A DNA stretch of 64,000 nt from assembly GCA_029582155.1 (NCBI GenBank), contig CM055896.1, positions 30,330,373 through 30,394,372 on the forward strand, in the 5' to 3' direction. Numbering within the stretch: position 1 is the stretch's first letter; every line of letters starts with the position of its first letter. Below, piece by piece: positions 1 through 11,975 of this stretch. The position numbers were made by a program, and so were the translations under genes. Origin of the DNA: Panopea generosa (lineage: Eukaryota > Mollusca > Bivalvia > Adapedonta > Hiatellidae). The notes under the pieces were generated by a model that was not told the origin of the DNA, made no database searches, and was given only the letters and a program-made list of their open reading frames with translations.

Positions 1-2557
1 CGGAAGGACGATTCTTCTATTTGAGTCCATGTATATGCATTTGATCTATTCCTCTAATAATAAAACTGACTGCCTGCAAAACCTGATACATTGAACAGGA
101 TCTAATTAATGCTATTTTGACAATTCACTGTCAAACACCAAACACTAATGGTCAACCTGTGCTATTTTGGCAAGTTGGTTTAATTGGTATGTTCTCACTT
201 TCACAACCTCTATTGTTTAACATAGAAAAAAAGGTGTTGGGGTGCTGGAAATGTATTGTTCGGATATAACAATAGATTTAAGTGGTGATAATTGCTCTGG
301 TGGGCTATACTTTTTGAAAAAAATAATGGTTACACATTCTCCTTATTAGCTTGGCTCTTTGTCTGAAAATGTAGTTTGGTTTATATCTTTATTTGAGTCT
401 ACTCAACATACATACGCATGTAAAATATTAATATATACAGCACATTAAATGTATATTGCCACTCTCTATTGGAGTTATAAGAGCCTATCATAGTTGTATA
501 ATACAATCATAAAGAACACTGTACATGCAAAATATAATTACATACTAAGGTCAAACTAAAAAAAGTTCGCGCATACTAAATAATGGAAGTAAAAGATCAT
601 TAAATACGTTGATCAGATCACCGTGAATTGGATTAGAAAAGTTGCTTTAGACGAGTTTAATTGTCTTAAAACGATGGACTACGATAAAGGCGTTAGCAGC
701 TAGTTTTATATACTTCTGACTAATGCAGTTAACCGCAACCCGTAGGCAATCATTTGATACATATCTACTGGCTTATATGTCGCTTATATATACACTTTAA
801 ATCGTCATTGGGTGTAACCTAGCTAGAACAGTCTTCATTAATCGTATAATTACCAATATTCTCAAGTGCATCACTTAATCTGTAAGTACTTCCCATTATG
901 ACATGAAGGATAGATGAACATGCATATCATGGTACACTTAAGTAGATATGTCTCGATCAGGAAAATCCAACAGAAAGGTTTTATTTATCACATCAGTATC
1001 ATGTATTATTTTACATACTGAAGCGGAAGTAAGATAAACGTTTACTTTAAAATGGACATGGAAGGTTTCTTTTGATGACGTCATTATATGCGTTTTGTTA
1101 AACCGGTACGTTTAAACGCCTATTTGACCGTCGAAAAACTGTTAATTGTGTCAATAAATACAAACTGATAATTAAAACTGAGTACAGTTTCTATGAAAAA
1201 CAGTGATTATTTTGCTTTAATTTTATCAGTCACATTAGGAACTATTTACAGGTGTATTTCCCACAAATGTACATGTATGCGTTTGTTTGCTGGACAAAAC
1301 TTGTTTCATTTTTAAATCAAATTAATGTAACAAGCAAATATTGACATGATATGTAGAATACCCCGTGCTAGTGCCGTGACCGATAGTCTAGGTTTGTCTC
1401 TATCTCACCAAATATATTTTAGGCTACCATGCACTTACATGATATTCTATATATGTATACCATTCGACGTGGTTATAATATAATGCACAAAAGAAAACCA
1501 TTATAGACTACTTGAACATTTGCCTTCGCAATTTACAAATAAAGCGGCACTTTTAAAAAAAATATGACTAATTATTTTTTATTATGTGCATTTTCCATTT
1601 TTTCTCTCTTTATTGCTTAATCGACAATTCAAAGACAGCAGGCTATATATCACTCCGGTAGCTGTTCCTGCCATAAAACATCACAATAAACTTAGTCAAA
1701 TGATAGGTTTTCGTGTGTCTTTATAGGATGAGATAATCCAGATTGTATGGTTGATGATAACGGTAAGCTGTTTTCACTGTCATGAAACGCTAGAACACTA
1801 TAGCTTTTCACTGTTTAATTGTTTTGAGATAAATGATCCAACGGTCATAGTCACGTATATCACGTATTGAAAACAGTATAGCTCTAAAGTAAATGACAAG
1901 CTGGCCATATTGACTTCACTACTGAAACCTTCATCATCGTTAAATGTCAAATAGGGAGGGGTCTTAATGAGCGGATGATCTTCAATACTAGTACCCCAAA
2001 CAGCGGGAGATTAACGCACTTTCAACACAAACCAATATTGCCTCTACCCAATAATTGAAGTGCTCTTACGCCCATTGACGTATCGTTTAACTATAAAACA
2101 TTGATAGTTTACTCAAGAAGACAAGCCTTTCTTGTTAAAACGTTTAAGGATACATTATTTCCTATTATACTTCAGTATTTTCCTCATTCCCGGTTCACTA
2201 GCACACGCATAACAGTGTAAAACGTTACTACATGTACCACATATAATGTTAACATTAAACATAATTCCCGTTTTATCTTAAGTGATCAACAGCGCGTATG
2301 CGCACATTAAATAATAATCGTACCTTCTTATTGGACCAGCACCACCCGGAAGTTTCTGCTGTCTAAATGCAAAAAAGAAACAACGCTTAAACCAGTCGAG
2401 TATTTATTTATTCATATAAAATCGCTCATATACTCAACCTGTCTTTACTTTATTATATTTACTCGTACCTTCTTCAAAACTGCAAACAGGTTTACTATTA
2501 ACTGGAGTCCTTCGTTGGATGGGCGTATGGTATAAGACGCCGTCTTACGGCTGAGTT
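1..2557. other. Left flank, no gene seen
   Basis: AT-rich, with stops in all frames and no exon with recognisable domains. A short cluster at 2290-2352 (NRF1-like GCGTATGCGCA, inverted CCAAT, ETS-like CCGGAAGT) is the only regulatory-looking feature. Confidence 0.6.
2290..2352. promoter_or_regulatory. NRF1-like, CCAAT and ETS-like motif cluster
   Basis: GCGCGTATGCGCA at 2291-2303, ATTGG at 2330-2334 and ACCCGGAAGT at 2343-2352 lie within 62 bp. Such clusters mark TATA-less promoters in animals. No transcript start or first exon can be tied to it, so the call is weak. Confidence 0.2.
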
Positions 2558-2812
2558 TTTAATGGGGTTTAACGTCATCATCAACACATTTCAGAGTATA
2601 AACGGCATCTCCGGTTTAACTGGTAAGGGATGCCCTCAGAGTGGATCTGAGTTCACACCGTCCTTCCGCAAGAAACTGGCTATTTTCTCACATAAAGTTT
2701 TTTTTTGGAGCGAGCGGGACTTGAACCTACTTCGTTGGCGAAGAGAGACAAAGCGATATTGAAATGGCGCCTTAGACCACTCGGCCATGGTGGACCCTCG
2801 CTTAGGTCGGAG
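2558..2812 (-). mobile_element. tRNA-derived SINE, family B copy
   Basis: On the minus strand a Leu/Ser-like tRNA head with GGCCGAGTGGTCTAAGGCG (A-box region) and GGTTCAAGTCC (B-box region) is followed by a body with 'gccagttTcttgcggaagg' and a tail ending gttaaacccc. The same body recurs about ten times in this window. Confidence 0.75.
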
Positions 2813-2845
2813 ATTCGAAAACGTTAAGTGAGAAAGTAGTCCAGT

Positions 2846-3333
2846 TATGCTTCAATCACATTTGTGGCATCCCGGGCGCTGGAGACTTTTTTCCGATGTC
2901 TGGGATTTGCCGTGAGTATGGTCACATTAGATTCGGGCACCGCACGGCCACCGCAAACAATTTGCCGGATTAAATCGAACGGACATCTGAAGGATACCGT
3001 AGGGAGCCCGTAAGACTATCGCAAGGATACTGCAAGACTATCTGGCGATGGACGGGCTGTCGTACGGTAGCCGGAAGTTGTTCTTGCGGCCGCCGGCCGT
3101 GTGACGGGCGGGATACGTGAGACTGCCGGGTAGGTTCCGATGATTTTGGGTCAGAAAAAGTCGGGGGGACACCAGCAACTTTTATCTCCGGGCTAAAAGC
3201 TTCTCGGCGACCCGTGCGTCGTCTAACAATCGGTCGATAGTAGCCGATGATCTCCCGGCGTCCTTACGTTTTCCAGGCTTGCCGGCCGATTTTTTAGCAA
3301 AAAAAACCCTCATCGTCCGGGACTGAAGCATTA
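2846..3333. mobile_element. GC-rich island bounded by TATGCTTCARTC inverted ends
   Basis: About 490 bp of markedly GC-richer DNA in an AT-rich setting. It begins tatgcttcaatc and ends gactgaagcatt, inverted over 11 of 12 positions. No coding capacity was seen. It lies between two SINE-B copies in opposite orientation. Best explained as a small non-autonomous DNA transposon. Confidence 0.5.
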
Positions 3334-3429
3334 CTTACTCAGATTCATTATGAGGTCTTCCTTCAACTATAAGACAAAACATGTTATATATCCAAAGTAA
3401 AAGCATCACAAGTCATTTGATCAGTATCC

Positions 3430-3457
3430 TCTCTCCCCCCCCCCCCCCCCCCCCCGT
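3430..3457 (+). repeat. Poly-C tract
   Basis: Run of more than 20 C residues preceded by ctctct; a simple repeat beside a SINE. Confidence 0.9.
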
Positions 3458-3474
3458 CAATTTGGTTCTTCACG

Positions 3475-3735
3475 ACGTATATTCGGGTCCTCCGTGTCCG
3501 AGTGATCATATGCACCATGTCGGGATAACTTACCTCTCACTGCTATGGTCGTAGGTTCGAGTCTCGCTCGCTCCAAAAACTTAATTTGAGAACTTATGCA
3601 AGCTATATTTGCAAGAACGGTGGTTTTACTAAGTCTGGTTCATTCTTCCACAAATAACACTGGATACGCCATATATAACCTGAAATGTGTTTGAGTTGGA
3701 ATTTTTGTGTACGCTAATAAACATATCATGTTACA
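3475..3735 (+). mobile_element. tRNA-derived SINE, family B copy
   Basis: tRNA-like head (cctccgtgtccgagtgatc, then cgtaggttcgagtctcg) followed by the family B body (gcaagaacggtggttttact) and gcgt/gttgg tail. Opposite in orientation to the copy at 2558-2812. Confidence 0.7.
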
Positions 3736-3754
3736 CTATGTGTTATTGCATTGT

Positions 3755-4045
3755 TACTGTATGGTGCTTAGTTTTCAGTCATAACGCGACGGTGTCTACT
3801 TGAGACAGTATTCTGAGCGCTGTCACACTGGAGTATCATGCCGCAGACACATGGTATGATACCCCAACCAGTCACAGTTTACTGACACCGGGCCGGCCAG
3901 ACATAGAACTAAAGCTGAGCTTCAAGCGACGAAGCGTCTAGTACCATTTTTAGAGTCTTTGGTATGACCACGCCGTGGATAGAACCCACGACCTTCTGCA
4001 TGCGAGGCGAACGCTCTACCACTAGACCACGGTGCGGTCCCGTGT
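3755..4045 (-). mobile_element. tRNA-derived SINE, family A copy
   Basis: Minus-strand tRNA head with GTGGTCTAGTGGTAGAGCG and GTGGGTTCTATCC, then a roughly 200-bp body shared with 6425-6755, including the stretch around gacaccgtcgcg. The two copies are in opposite orientation. Confidence 0.78.
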
Positions 4046-4139
4046 AATTACGTAAGACACAATTTTAATGACATTATACAGTTTCTCTTTATTATACACA
4101 TATATGTAGGTATAATTTATAATATACTTAGTTGAATGA

Positions 4140-4380
4140 CAGTGGTCTTCCGTGGGCGTGTGGTTTTGGATGTCATCTCGAGATCACATAAACCTGTAAC
4201 TGAGGTAAGAAGTTCGAATCCCTCTCGGAACTTTATGTGGTAAAGTGTGCCAGTTACATGTGGAAGGAAAACAGGGTTGCCATACCCAGATAGTCCACCA
4301 CAAATTCACTGGAAAAGATATACCAAACATAAACTGTCGTGATATGTGTTGAAAATGGCGTTAAACCACATTCCAAAATA
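4140..4380 (+). mobile_element. tRNA-derived SINE, family B copy (diverged)
   Basis: Contains agttcgaatccctctcgg (B box), tgccagttacatgtggaagg and a tail ttgaaaatggcgttaaacc, all matching family B. Confidence 0.55.
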
Positions 4381-4636
4381 ACACAGGACTTGATATTATT
4401 ACAAAAAGGGTTAAACGTTTACTACACAGCTACATGTATCTCATCGACGGTAGTTCGTCCACGCATCAGTTGCTATTGTCACGGATACAGTTAATAATAT
4501 AATTTATCTTTACTTCCTGATCCGGCGTTTAATCCGTCATAAAATGTTGTATGTGATACACTGAGGATGTAGCCAAATTTGTGAAAAAATAAACAAAGGA
4601 ATATTGTGTAATATAATTATTTGTTTGTTAAACATT

Positions 4637-4709
4637 ATGGATAAAAAAAACGTGTTAATTTCCACCCTGCGTTGTATTTTTGCCTTGAGTTTTCTGATTC
4701 GATATACAC
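4637..4709 (+). CDS. Candidate first coding exon (signal peptide) of the receptor phosphatase
   Basis: An ATG opens 24 codons that look like a signal peptide: MDKK n-region, then a hydrophobic core around VLISTLRCIFALSFLI. The exon would end in the consensus donor C|GTAAGTAT. It ends in phase 1, the phase needed to join E1 at 15904, which would make a first intron of 11.2 kb. There is no transcript support and no clear signal cleavage site is visible. A SINE-derived tRNA-like sequence starts about 40 bp downstream. It may be a chance ORF; it is simply the best 5' candidate I found upstream of E1. Confidence 0.35.
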
Positions 4710-4740
4710 GTAAGTATAGATTTATATTAAACGTTTTACA

Positions 4741-4830
4741 TTTTAAAACCGGGCGGGGGATTCGAACTCACGACCCCTGGATTGATAGTCAGACGCGTAA
4801 CCGACTGAGCTATTCAAAGTGCGTTAGTAA
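4741..4830 (-). mobile_element. tRNA-like SINE head, family E
   Basis: Minus strand reads ATAGCTCAGTCGGTTACGCG and GTGAGTTCGAATCCCCC with a mismatched anticodon stem, so it is not an intact tRNA gene. It shares 'caatccaggggtc' with 20085-20170 and, inverted, 23537-23605. Confidence 0.55.
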
Positions 4831-5097
4831 TTGGGCACGTTCACTATTGCAGGGTACATTGTAAAACTAGTTTGTTAGTCAACCAATGCATCATTGCATA
4901 ATTGAATTCTTGTCTTACATGTACCCGTACTTGTCAACATTAGGTTTACAACTGTTCTTAAGTAAACAAAAACTTAGTTTAAACATATTTTATTTCGAAT
5001 ATCTTACAATATCACACATTTACAAACAATTTTGTCAAAGGATTGGAATGACAGACAAGCTCATAGAATTCCTCTCCTATGTACATTATTAATACCA

Positions 5098-5305
5098 GTG
5101 ATATGATGGCATAACTAGTTCATTGGCGGAGGAAGACCTCATAACGTATACGGGGTAGAACCGCTTTATTTCCGTAATAACTGGCTATCTTTGTCACATA
5201 AAACATTCGGACCAAGCTGGGATCGAACACACAATCTCAGGGATGAGAGGTAAATGATCATTAGGCAATATCGCTTTAGACTACTCGGTCACGGAAGATT
5301 CCCGT
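5098..5305 (-). mobile_element. tRNA-derived SINE, family B copy (diverged)
   Basis: The body (tggcggaggaagacctcata) and the head with inverted B-box ggatcgaacaca and tactcggtcacgga match the minus-strand family B copies at 2558 and 8487. Confidence 0.6.
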
Positions 5306-6284
5306 TGTAAAATATATCTAAGTTTTGAAATATAGACGTTTGAAACCGTACTGTGTTTTTTTCTGTCCTTTTAGTATTATATAACGTTAAAACGACCGTG
5401 TATTCTCTCGCGTGTAGGACACACACATTGTGTAATTGTTTCAACATTCCATCTTAAAAAGGAGTGTATCATGAAACATCTCTATAATAATTATTGTTTA
5501 AAAAATAATTTCAGTTTAAAAAGGGTAAACATGCAATGCATCTAATTATCATTTATACGGACTAAAATATAAATTATTCAGAACGATAACTATCACGCAC
5601 ACCCTCTGATTAACTGCATCCACCTTGTCATTCAGACTCGTTGTAAGGCTGGTTAACTCAATACAACAATATGAAACAAATAAAAAGGATGAAATAGAAA
5701 TCAAATAGAAGTCACGTGATACCTTAAGTTTGCTACCTCATAAAATGTATTGCTTTACTAATATTGATAAAGTTGATCATCGTTTTACCTGGGCGCGTAC
5801 GCCAAGTCGTGGAACATTGTGTTTTATGTTTAAAAGAAATGACAAAGGATATCCTTAAAAACATAAATAGGTTTTTTTGCTAATTCTCATAGTTTTGGAA
5901 AGAAATACTTAATAACCGGTATATTACCCTTTAAAGGGGCCCACGGCAATGTTGAACTTGTGTTCATAATTTACGCATCATATCAATCTGTATGCATATA
6001 CACGTCAACCATTTTGCATATTAGTGTTAGTTATGTATTTTGAAATAGCTGAACATCTGTGAAATGACAATTTATAAAAACTGCCGTGTGTCCCTTTAAT
6101 GGATTATAAACACATGTGGTTTACTCTAGGAATAGGTTTGAAGCGCCGAACTTAATTATATAAATCGGAAGGATTATATTAAAAAATATTTACAGCTTCC
6201 TTGTTTCATAGATATTAGTAGCGCATTAAGTTAAGATTAATTTAAGTATTACATTAAGTGTTACGACATAAGGACAGGAGTAAT
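5306..6284. other. No gene seen
   Basis: AT-rich non-coding sequence. No domain-bearing ORF, RNA gene or clear repeat recognised. Confidence 0.6.
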
Positions 6285-6405
6285 TCGTGGTAAAGTGGTC
6301 TAAGACGCTGTCGCTTATTGATCATTTTCTTCTCACCGTTCGAGTGTTCGAGCCCAGCCTGGTCCAAAACTTTATGTAGAACGCTTGTAAGTTGCTAGCG
6401 GATGA
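6285..6405 (+). mobile_element. tRNA-derived SINE, family B, truncated
   Basis: Head gtggtaaagtggtctaagacg and B box gttcgagcccagcctgg, then aaaactttatgtaga; the body stops early, directly before a family A copy. Confidence 0.55.
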
Positions 6406-6424
6406 AGAGTGATAACACTCATAT

Positions 6425-6755
6425 TTCTTGCGTGGTCCTTGAATAAAATCGCTGCCCGCCTCGCATGCGGAAGGCTTTGGGTTCGATCACCGACCGGGTC
6501 ATACCAAAGACTTTAAAATGGTATTAGAAGCGTCCTCGCTTGACGCTCAGCATTAAGAGACACGTTCTAGGTCTGGTCGACCCGTTGTCAGTATAATGTG
6601 ACTGGATGCGGTATCATACCATGTGTCTGTGACATAATACTCCTGTGTGACAGCGCTCAAAATACTGTCTCAAGTAGACACCGTCGCGAAATGACCGAAA
6701 AAAATGTTGAAAGCGACGCTAAACACCATACAACAACAATATCTATAAAACTGCA
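6425..6755 (+). mobile_element. tRNA-derived SINE, family A copy
   Basis: The most complete family A copy: head with cctcgcatgcggaaggc and gggttcgatcaccgacc, then body through ctcaagtagacaccgtcgc to gttgaaagcgacgctaaac. Confidence 0.78.
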
Positions 6756-7074
6756 TGCTTCATAATTATGTAACCTGTCATGAGTGTTTTAGTTCAAGTA
6801 AATCTATAAAGATTATCAACCCGGTGAAGGCACGCATGGATTGACAGTGTACTACAAATTCGAGTTCATTGAGTTTTAATACAATCAACTGTTAATGTTT
6901 TGTTGAACATATGGGAAATATATAATATTTTGATTTAATTATGATGATATTAGTACCAGTTCTCTCCATTACGATGGTATACATGTATTTGTGTACATAT
7001 CATATTGATATAAAACTGAAAATGAAGTTGGTATAAATACGAAAAACACACCAGCACAAAACAAAACATTACAT

Positions 7075-7290
7075 TTTTGCCGGCTGGATTCGAACGTCGC
7101 TTGTTCCAAAACGATTGTGTGCGAGAGATCGTCGGTAATTTGCAGAAGGACAGTGGTTTTTAGTTAGACTCATTTATAAAAATCTGGGGTCCTTATAAGC
7201 CAACAAAACTAGATACCACTTATAACCTATAATGGGTCGAAGATGACGTTAAACTCAATGCAAAAAAAACGACACCGAGCCAAGTGTATT
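7075..7290 (+). mobile_element. SINE family B fragment
   Basis: Diverged body: tttgcagaaggacagtgg, aactagataccacttataac and gaagatgacgttaaactc correspond in order to family B body and tail. Confidence 0.5.
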
Positions 7291-7371
7291 AAAGATGTGT
7301 GTTAAATTTCGTATTGTTAAACATCGAAATCGATCACTCCCACCACGGCAAATTATTATTATCTCGGTCTG

Positions 7372-7595
7372 TAAGGGTGGTCTCCGCGGCCGAATGGTCT
7401 AAAGCGCAGTCTCAATATCATACCTTTCACCGCTAAGGTCGTAGGTTCGAGTCCAGCTCATTCCAAAAAACTTGATGTGAGCAAGTTTGCCAGTTACTTG
7501 CGGGAAGGGTGGTGGCTCTACTCCGGTTCGTCCATATAAAACTGGATATGCCATTACATAACCTGAAATGTTTTTAAAAACGGTGTTAAACCCCA

Positions 7596-7605
<10 letters not shown>
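7372..7605 (+). mobile_element. tRNA-derived SINE, family B, near full length
   Basis: Head tccgcggccgaatggtcta and gtaggttcgagtccagctc, body gccagttacttgcgggaagg, tail ggtgttaaaccccatt, then a TA-rich microsatellite as 3' tail. The clearest family B copy in the window. Confidence 0.8.

Positions 7606-7641
<36 letters not shown>
7601..7641 (+). repeat. (TA)n microsatellite
   Basis: About 20 TA units directly following a SINE tail. Confidence 0.95.
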
Positions 7642-7645
<4 letters not shown>

Positions 7646-7979
7646 CTTTTTTTAAAAGAAGACATACACATAGATCTATAAACAGTGTGTACATACAGTT
7701 TTACTTGTTAAAAACGAAATGGTATTTTTCGTTGACTAATATCATGTTTCAATATGCACTCACTTCTTCTTTCTAACGAAATAATAGCTTGCTTGTTGAA
7801 CCTGAGCGTTACATTTATAAACGTTAAATACACACATATCTTGTTTAATCAGTACATAGCATTTTTTATAACATTTAATAATTATGCTGTAACACAGGTG
7901 TTTGCTTTTGAATTGATAATGAATTTGTTATACAATAATTTTCAAACAAAGGTTAGTTTATACTACATGCAATTTATCT

Positions 7980-8140
7980 AAGCTCGATTGCGAAGAAAGC
8001 TCAGAGTTAATATGAACCGCTCTCGAGTCCGCTTCCTGAGTGTTGTTTTATGAGAGGCATCGGGTCGAGCGGGGGATTGAACCTGCAAGCTCTGGCGTGA
8101 GAGGCCAACATTCTATCCATTAGGCTTCCCCCTTATGCTA
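7980..8140 (-). mobile_element. tRNA-derived SINE, family D copy
   Basis: Minus-strand head (inverted B box ggattgaacctgcaag, then ctatccattaggcttcccc) with body gctcgattgcgaagaaagct on the other side. Same order at 26262, 34000 and 48765. Confidence 0.7.
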
Positions 8141-8486
8141 CACGACATGCTAGTTTGTGCATAATATTTATACCAAGTTACTGAAACCGATAATGCCTGG
8201 CATCTAATTAATTCCATAACAGAATTAGTATATACGAGTACATGTACGTTCATAGTAGACTTTAATGGAATCGAGCATTAAGCCACCCCTCTCCACCCCC
8301 ACCCCTAGAAAAAGTGTTGTAAGGCGCCATGTATGAAAAGAAGGCTCAACTATACTTCAGTTTTATAAATTTTCATACGGTATGATAAAGATATATCAAT
8401 TGTTATCAATTTTTAAAAGTTCATAATATTTTTCTTTTAAAACTAGCACAATAGTTCGTTTAAAACCTGTTAATAATTACTTTGAT

Positions 8487-8717
8487 ATGAATGAGATTTA
8501 ACGCCATTATCAGCACATATCATGCTATATATGGCATATCTAGTTTAATCGGTGGAGGAAGACCTCAGTATGAATAAAGCCACCGATCTTCCGCATGTTC
8601 CTGGCAAACTTTCTTACATAAAGTTTATGGAGTGAACGGGACTCGAACCTACGACGTTAAGTAGCGGTGAGAGATCTTGAGATGGCGCTTAAGACCACTC
8701 GGCCACGGAGGACATTT
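8487..8717 (-). mobile_element. tRNA-derived SINE, family B, near full length
   Basis: Minus strand: head ggccgagtggtcttaagcgc, B box gtaggttcgagtcccg, body and tail ending ggcgttaaatctcatt. The middle runs through gccaggaacatgcggaag. Confidence 0.78.
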
Positions 8718-9054
8718 AGGTAGATATGAAGTATCAGGTAGTAGTTCCTGGAGAATAGTATAATTATTCACAAGATATACTTCAATGACTCTTAATATTG
8801 ACTTTATGCGTGAACACGAATAAGATAGATTTCCAAATTTCCCTGTACCAATTTAAGTTACAATAACACCGTGCAATGATAGACGAGAAATACAATACTT
8901 ATGGCGTGATACCGGTAACGTCTATGCTCATTAAATAGAAATGGGAAACAAAAAAACATCACGGAAAAATATCGGTAGAAACTGTAATGATATAAAACTA
9001 AACGCTAGGAATAACTAAGTGGGCATTTTGATTTAATATCGAATAGATACTCTT

Positions 9055-9175
9055 GAATCGCTCCCGATTCAATTTATTTGGATTTATTAAATACTGAGTG
9101 TTGCTGCGGAGAATCTGAGGTCATCGGGTCGAGCCTGTGTTTGAACCTGTGACCTCTCGCCTACTTAATCCCAGA
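9055..9175 (-). mobile_element. SINE family D fragment
   Basis: Contains ctgagtgttgctgcgga, catcgggtcgagcctgtg and tttgaacctgtgacctc, matching the family D body and inverted B box; both ends truncated. Confidence 0.5.
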
Positions 9176-9189
9176 CTCGATCTGATAAT

Positions 9190-10705
9190 CTCTCTAATAG
9201 TTAACTTTTAGTACTTTATACTTTATACCTGATATGTTTTAGTTTTTAATTTATACAATATAAACGTTTTATTTATACTTCAAACTTTTTACTTTATACT
9301 TTTATCTTTATTTATTTTATACTGTTTATACTTCATACTTTTTACTTCTGTATACGTTTTACTTTTAATTATATGTTTTACTATATACCTTTTATATTGA
9401 TAAGTTTTATGTTATACGTATTGTTTGATACTTATGTCTGATTTGCTTTAAACTTTATATCGTATACGTTTTACTGTATATGTTATAAACATACTATGTA
9501 CACCTTAGTTGTTTTAAAGCCATAGTATTACACTTCACACTTGGTACTTTATGCTTTAGACTTAACACTTTATTCTGTATACTTTATAATTCATACTTTG
9601 TACTTAATACTTTACACTTCACACTTCGAAACTTGTACTTTATACTTTGCACTTCGAACCTTGTACCTTATACTTTACACTTTACACTTCGAACCTTGGA
9701 CTTTACACTTCACACTTAGAACTTTGTACTTTACACTTCGAACCTTGTACTTTACACTTCATACTTCGAACCTTGTACTTTATACTTTACACTTCGAACC
9801 TTGTACTTTATACTTTATACTTTACACTTCGAACCTTGTACTTTACACTTTACATTTCGAACCTTGTACTTTATACTTTGTAGTTCATATTTAATATTAA
9901 TACTTTATATTTGAAAATTTTAACTTTATACTTTATACTATATACCTTACACTTGAATATTATTCTTTATTGTTTATACTTTCATATAGTCTTAATACTT
10001 TATTATATTTATCTTAAACATAATACATAATACTTTATACTTCATATTGTACACTTCACAATTAACAATTTAAACCTTACAATTTATACTAAGCGCTTTG
10101 TACTTATATTTTATTTTTCATAATTTATAGTAAATACTTTATACTTTACACTTAACAAGTTATACTTTATATTACAGTTTACACTTAATTATTTATACTT
10201 TACACTTTATCATTTACAACGAGTATATTATACTTTATACTTTATAATTTAAACTTAAACTTGACACTTTATTTTTTTTCTATATAATATATTCTTTATA
10301 ATTTATACATTAAACTTTGTACTTTATAATTTACACTTTACAATGTATACATTATAATTTGAATTTAAACCTTACAATTTATGCTTTACACTTAATAATT
10401 GATACTTTACACTTTACAATTATACATTACACTTTACACGTTACATATAACACTGTATTTATACTTCACTCTTTACACATAACAGTTTATATTCATACTT
10501 TACACTTATTGCTTAATATACTTTACACTTTACTGTTTACAATGTATACTTTATACTTTACACATAACACTTTGTATTCATACTTTACACTTATTGCTTA
10601 ATACACTTTACACTTTACACAATGTACTTTACACTTTATACTTAAAAATATACTTTATACTATATATTTTTTGTACGTTACACTATGTACTTTATACCTC
10701 ATATA
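9190..10705 (+). repeat. Degenerate ACTTTATACTTTACACTT-type array
   Basis: About 1.5 kb built from variants of the words tactttata, ctttacactt and, in 9600-9890, cacttcgaaccttgtactt. Long ORFs here (for example 9541-9894) only translate the repeat and have no domain. Pyrimidine/purine bias is strong and persistent along one strand. Confidence 0.85.
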
Positions 10706-10734
10706 ATTTTTGTGAACAATATACTAGATTTTGT

Positions 10735-10805
10735 AGAATGAGGTCCAACGTCATTGTTCAACTTATTATTACGGTTATGTATTGCATATCCAGTTTTATT
10801 AAATT
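10735..10805 (-). mobile_element. SINE family B 3' fragment
   Basis: gaggtccaacgtcattgttc through gcatatccagttttatta matches the minus-strand 3' part of family B copies; it sits inside the gap between the two ACTTTATACTT arrays. Confidence 0.45.
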
Positions 10806-11320
10806 ATCACAAACCCTATATTTAATGTGCTATACTTACGTTGACGTTTTTCTTTAAAGCATTTTTTGACGAAGTGTAGGGTTAAATAATTGAATATTAT
10901 AAAAAATCTAGTTCGTCATTTTTTTATATAGTGTACAATATATTATATAAAATCATATACAATTATGCAAAAACGCTCAGTTTGATTTCATGTAATTTTG
11001 ATTTGCATTCGTTTTTTTTTCCGAAAAAATCGAGAGAGAAAATAGTTTTATAGCTAGTTTTTCAAATTTGGCGTTGGTCGTAATTTTTGCATTTATAAAT
11101 TCATACATCCGTCAAATGTGAACGTGGTGATATATGTTGGATTATATATATTAGGTTTAAACTCAAATGAGGTCGAAAATGGCCATGTTTATGACGTCAC
11201 ATCTACATATTTGCTACATTAACCGCAGCAAAAAAAACAACATATTCACATTGGAAATTACTTCTAGCATTTAAACCAACTATACTACTGATGTCAAAAA
11301 TAATTTAAAAGGTATATTCC
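10806..11320. other. Non-repetitive gap between the two arrays
   Basis: AT-rich sequence interrupting the ACTTTATACTT array; no coding or RNA feature recognised. Together with the SINE fragment before it, it may be an insertion into a once continuous array. Confidence 0.5.
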
Positions 11321-11975
11321 TCCTTTATTTTTATACTTTATTCTTTATAGTTTATACTTTACATATTACAGTTGTTTATATATACTTTATCTTTAATAAT
11401 TTACACATTAAACTGAATACTTTATATTTCATACTTTACAATTGATACTTGACACTATACTCTTAACTCTTTACAATTTATACTTTACACTTTACTCTTT
11501 ACACCTGATACTTTACACTTAACTCTTTACTCTTTACAATTTATACTTTACATTTTACTCTTTACACCTGATACTTTACACTTTACTCTTTACACCTGAT
11601 ACTTTACACTTTACTCTTTACTCTTTACAATTTATACTTTACACTTTACTCTTGACACCTGATACTTTACACTTTTTTACAATTTTACTTTACATTTTAT
11701 CCTTCACACTTTACATTTAACAATTTGTATTTATACTTTTTACTTAACACTTGTTACTTTATACATGGATATATATTGTAATTTATACTTTACACTTTAT
11801 ACTTTATTCTTTTATATTTTATACTTTACGCTTGACACTTTATATTGTTTACATTTTGTAATTTTCATGTTATACATTGTATTTTACACTTTACACGTCG
11901 TACTTTATACTTTATTCTTTACAGTTCGTAGTTTATACTGGATATTTATACTTAAAGTTGTATACATATTATATT
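11320..11975 (+). repeat. Second ACTTTATACTTTACACTT-type array
   Basis: Resumes the repeat of 9190-10705; in 11450-11680 the higher-order word 'ctctttacacctgatactttacactttact' type recurs several times, showing local unit amplification. Confidence 0.82.

Noticed and set aside
2700-8715. Genuine tRNA genes
   Set aside because: A and B boxes are present, but acceptor and anticodon stems are broken and each is followed by a shared SINE body.
9541-10857. ORFs rich in Leu-Tyr-Thr-Leu
   Set aside because: Translation of the ACTTTATACTT simple array.
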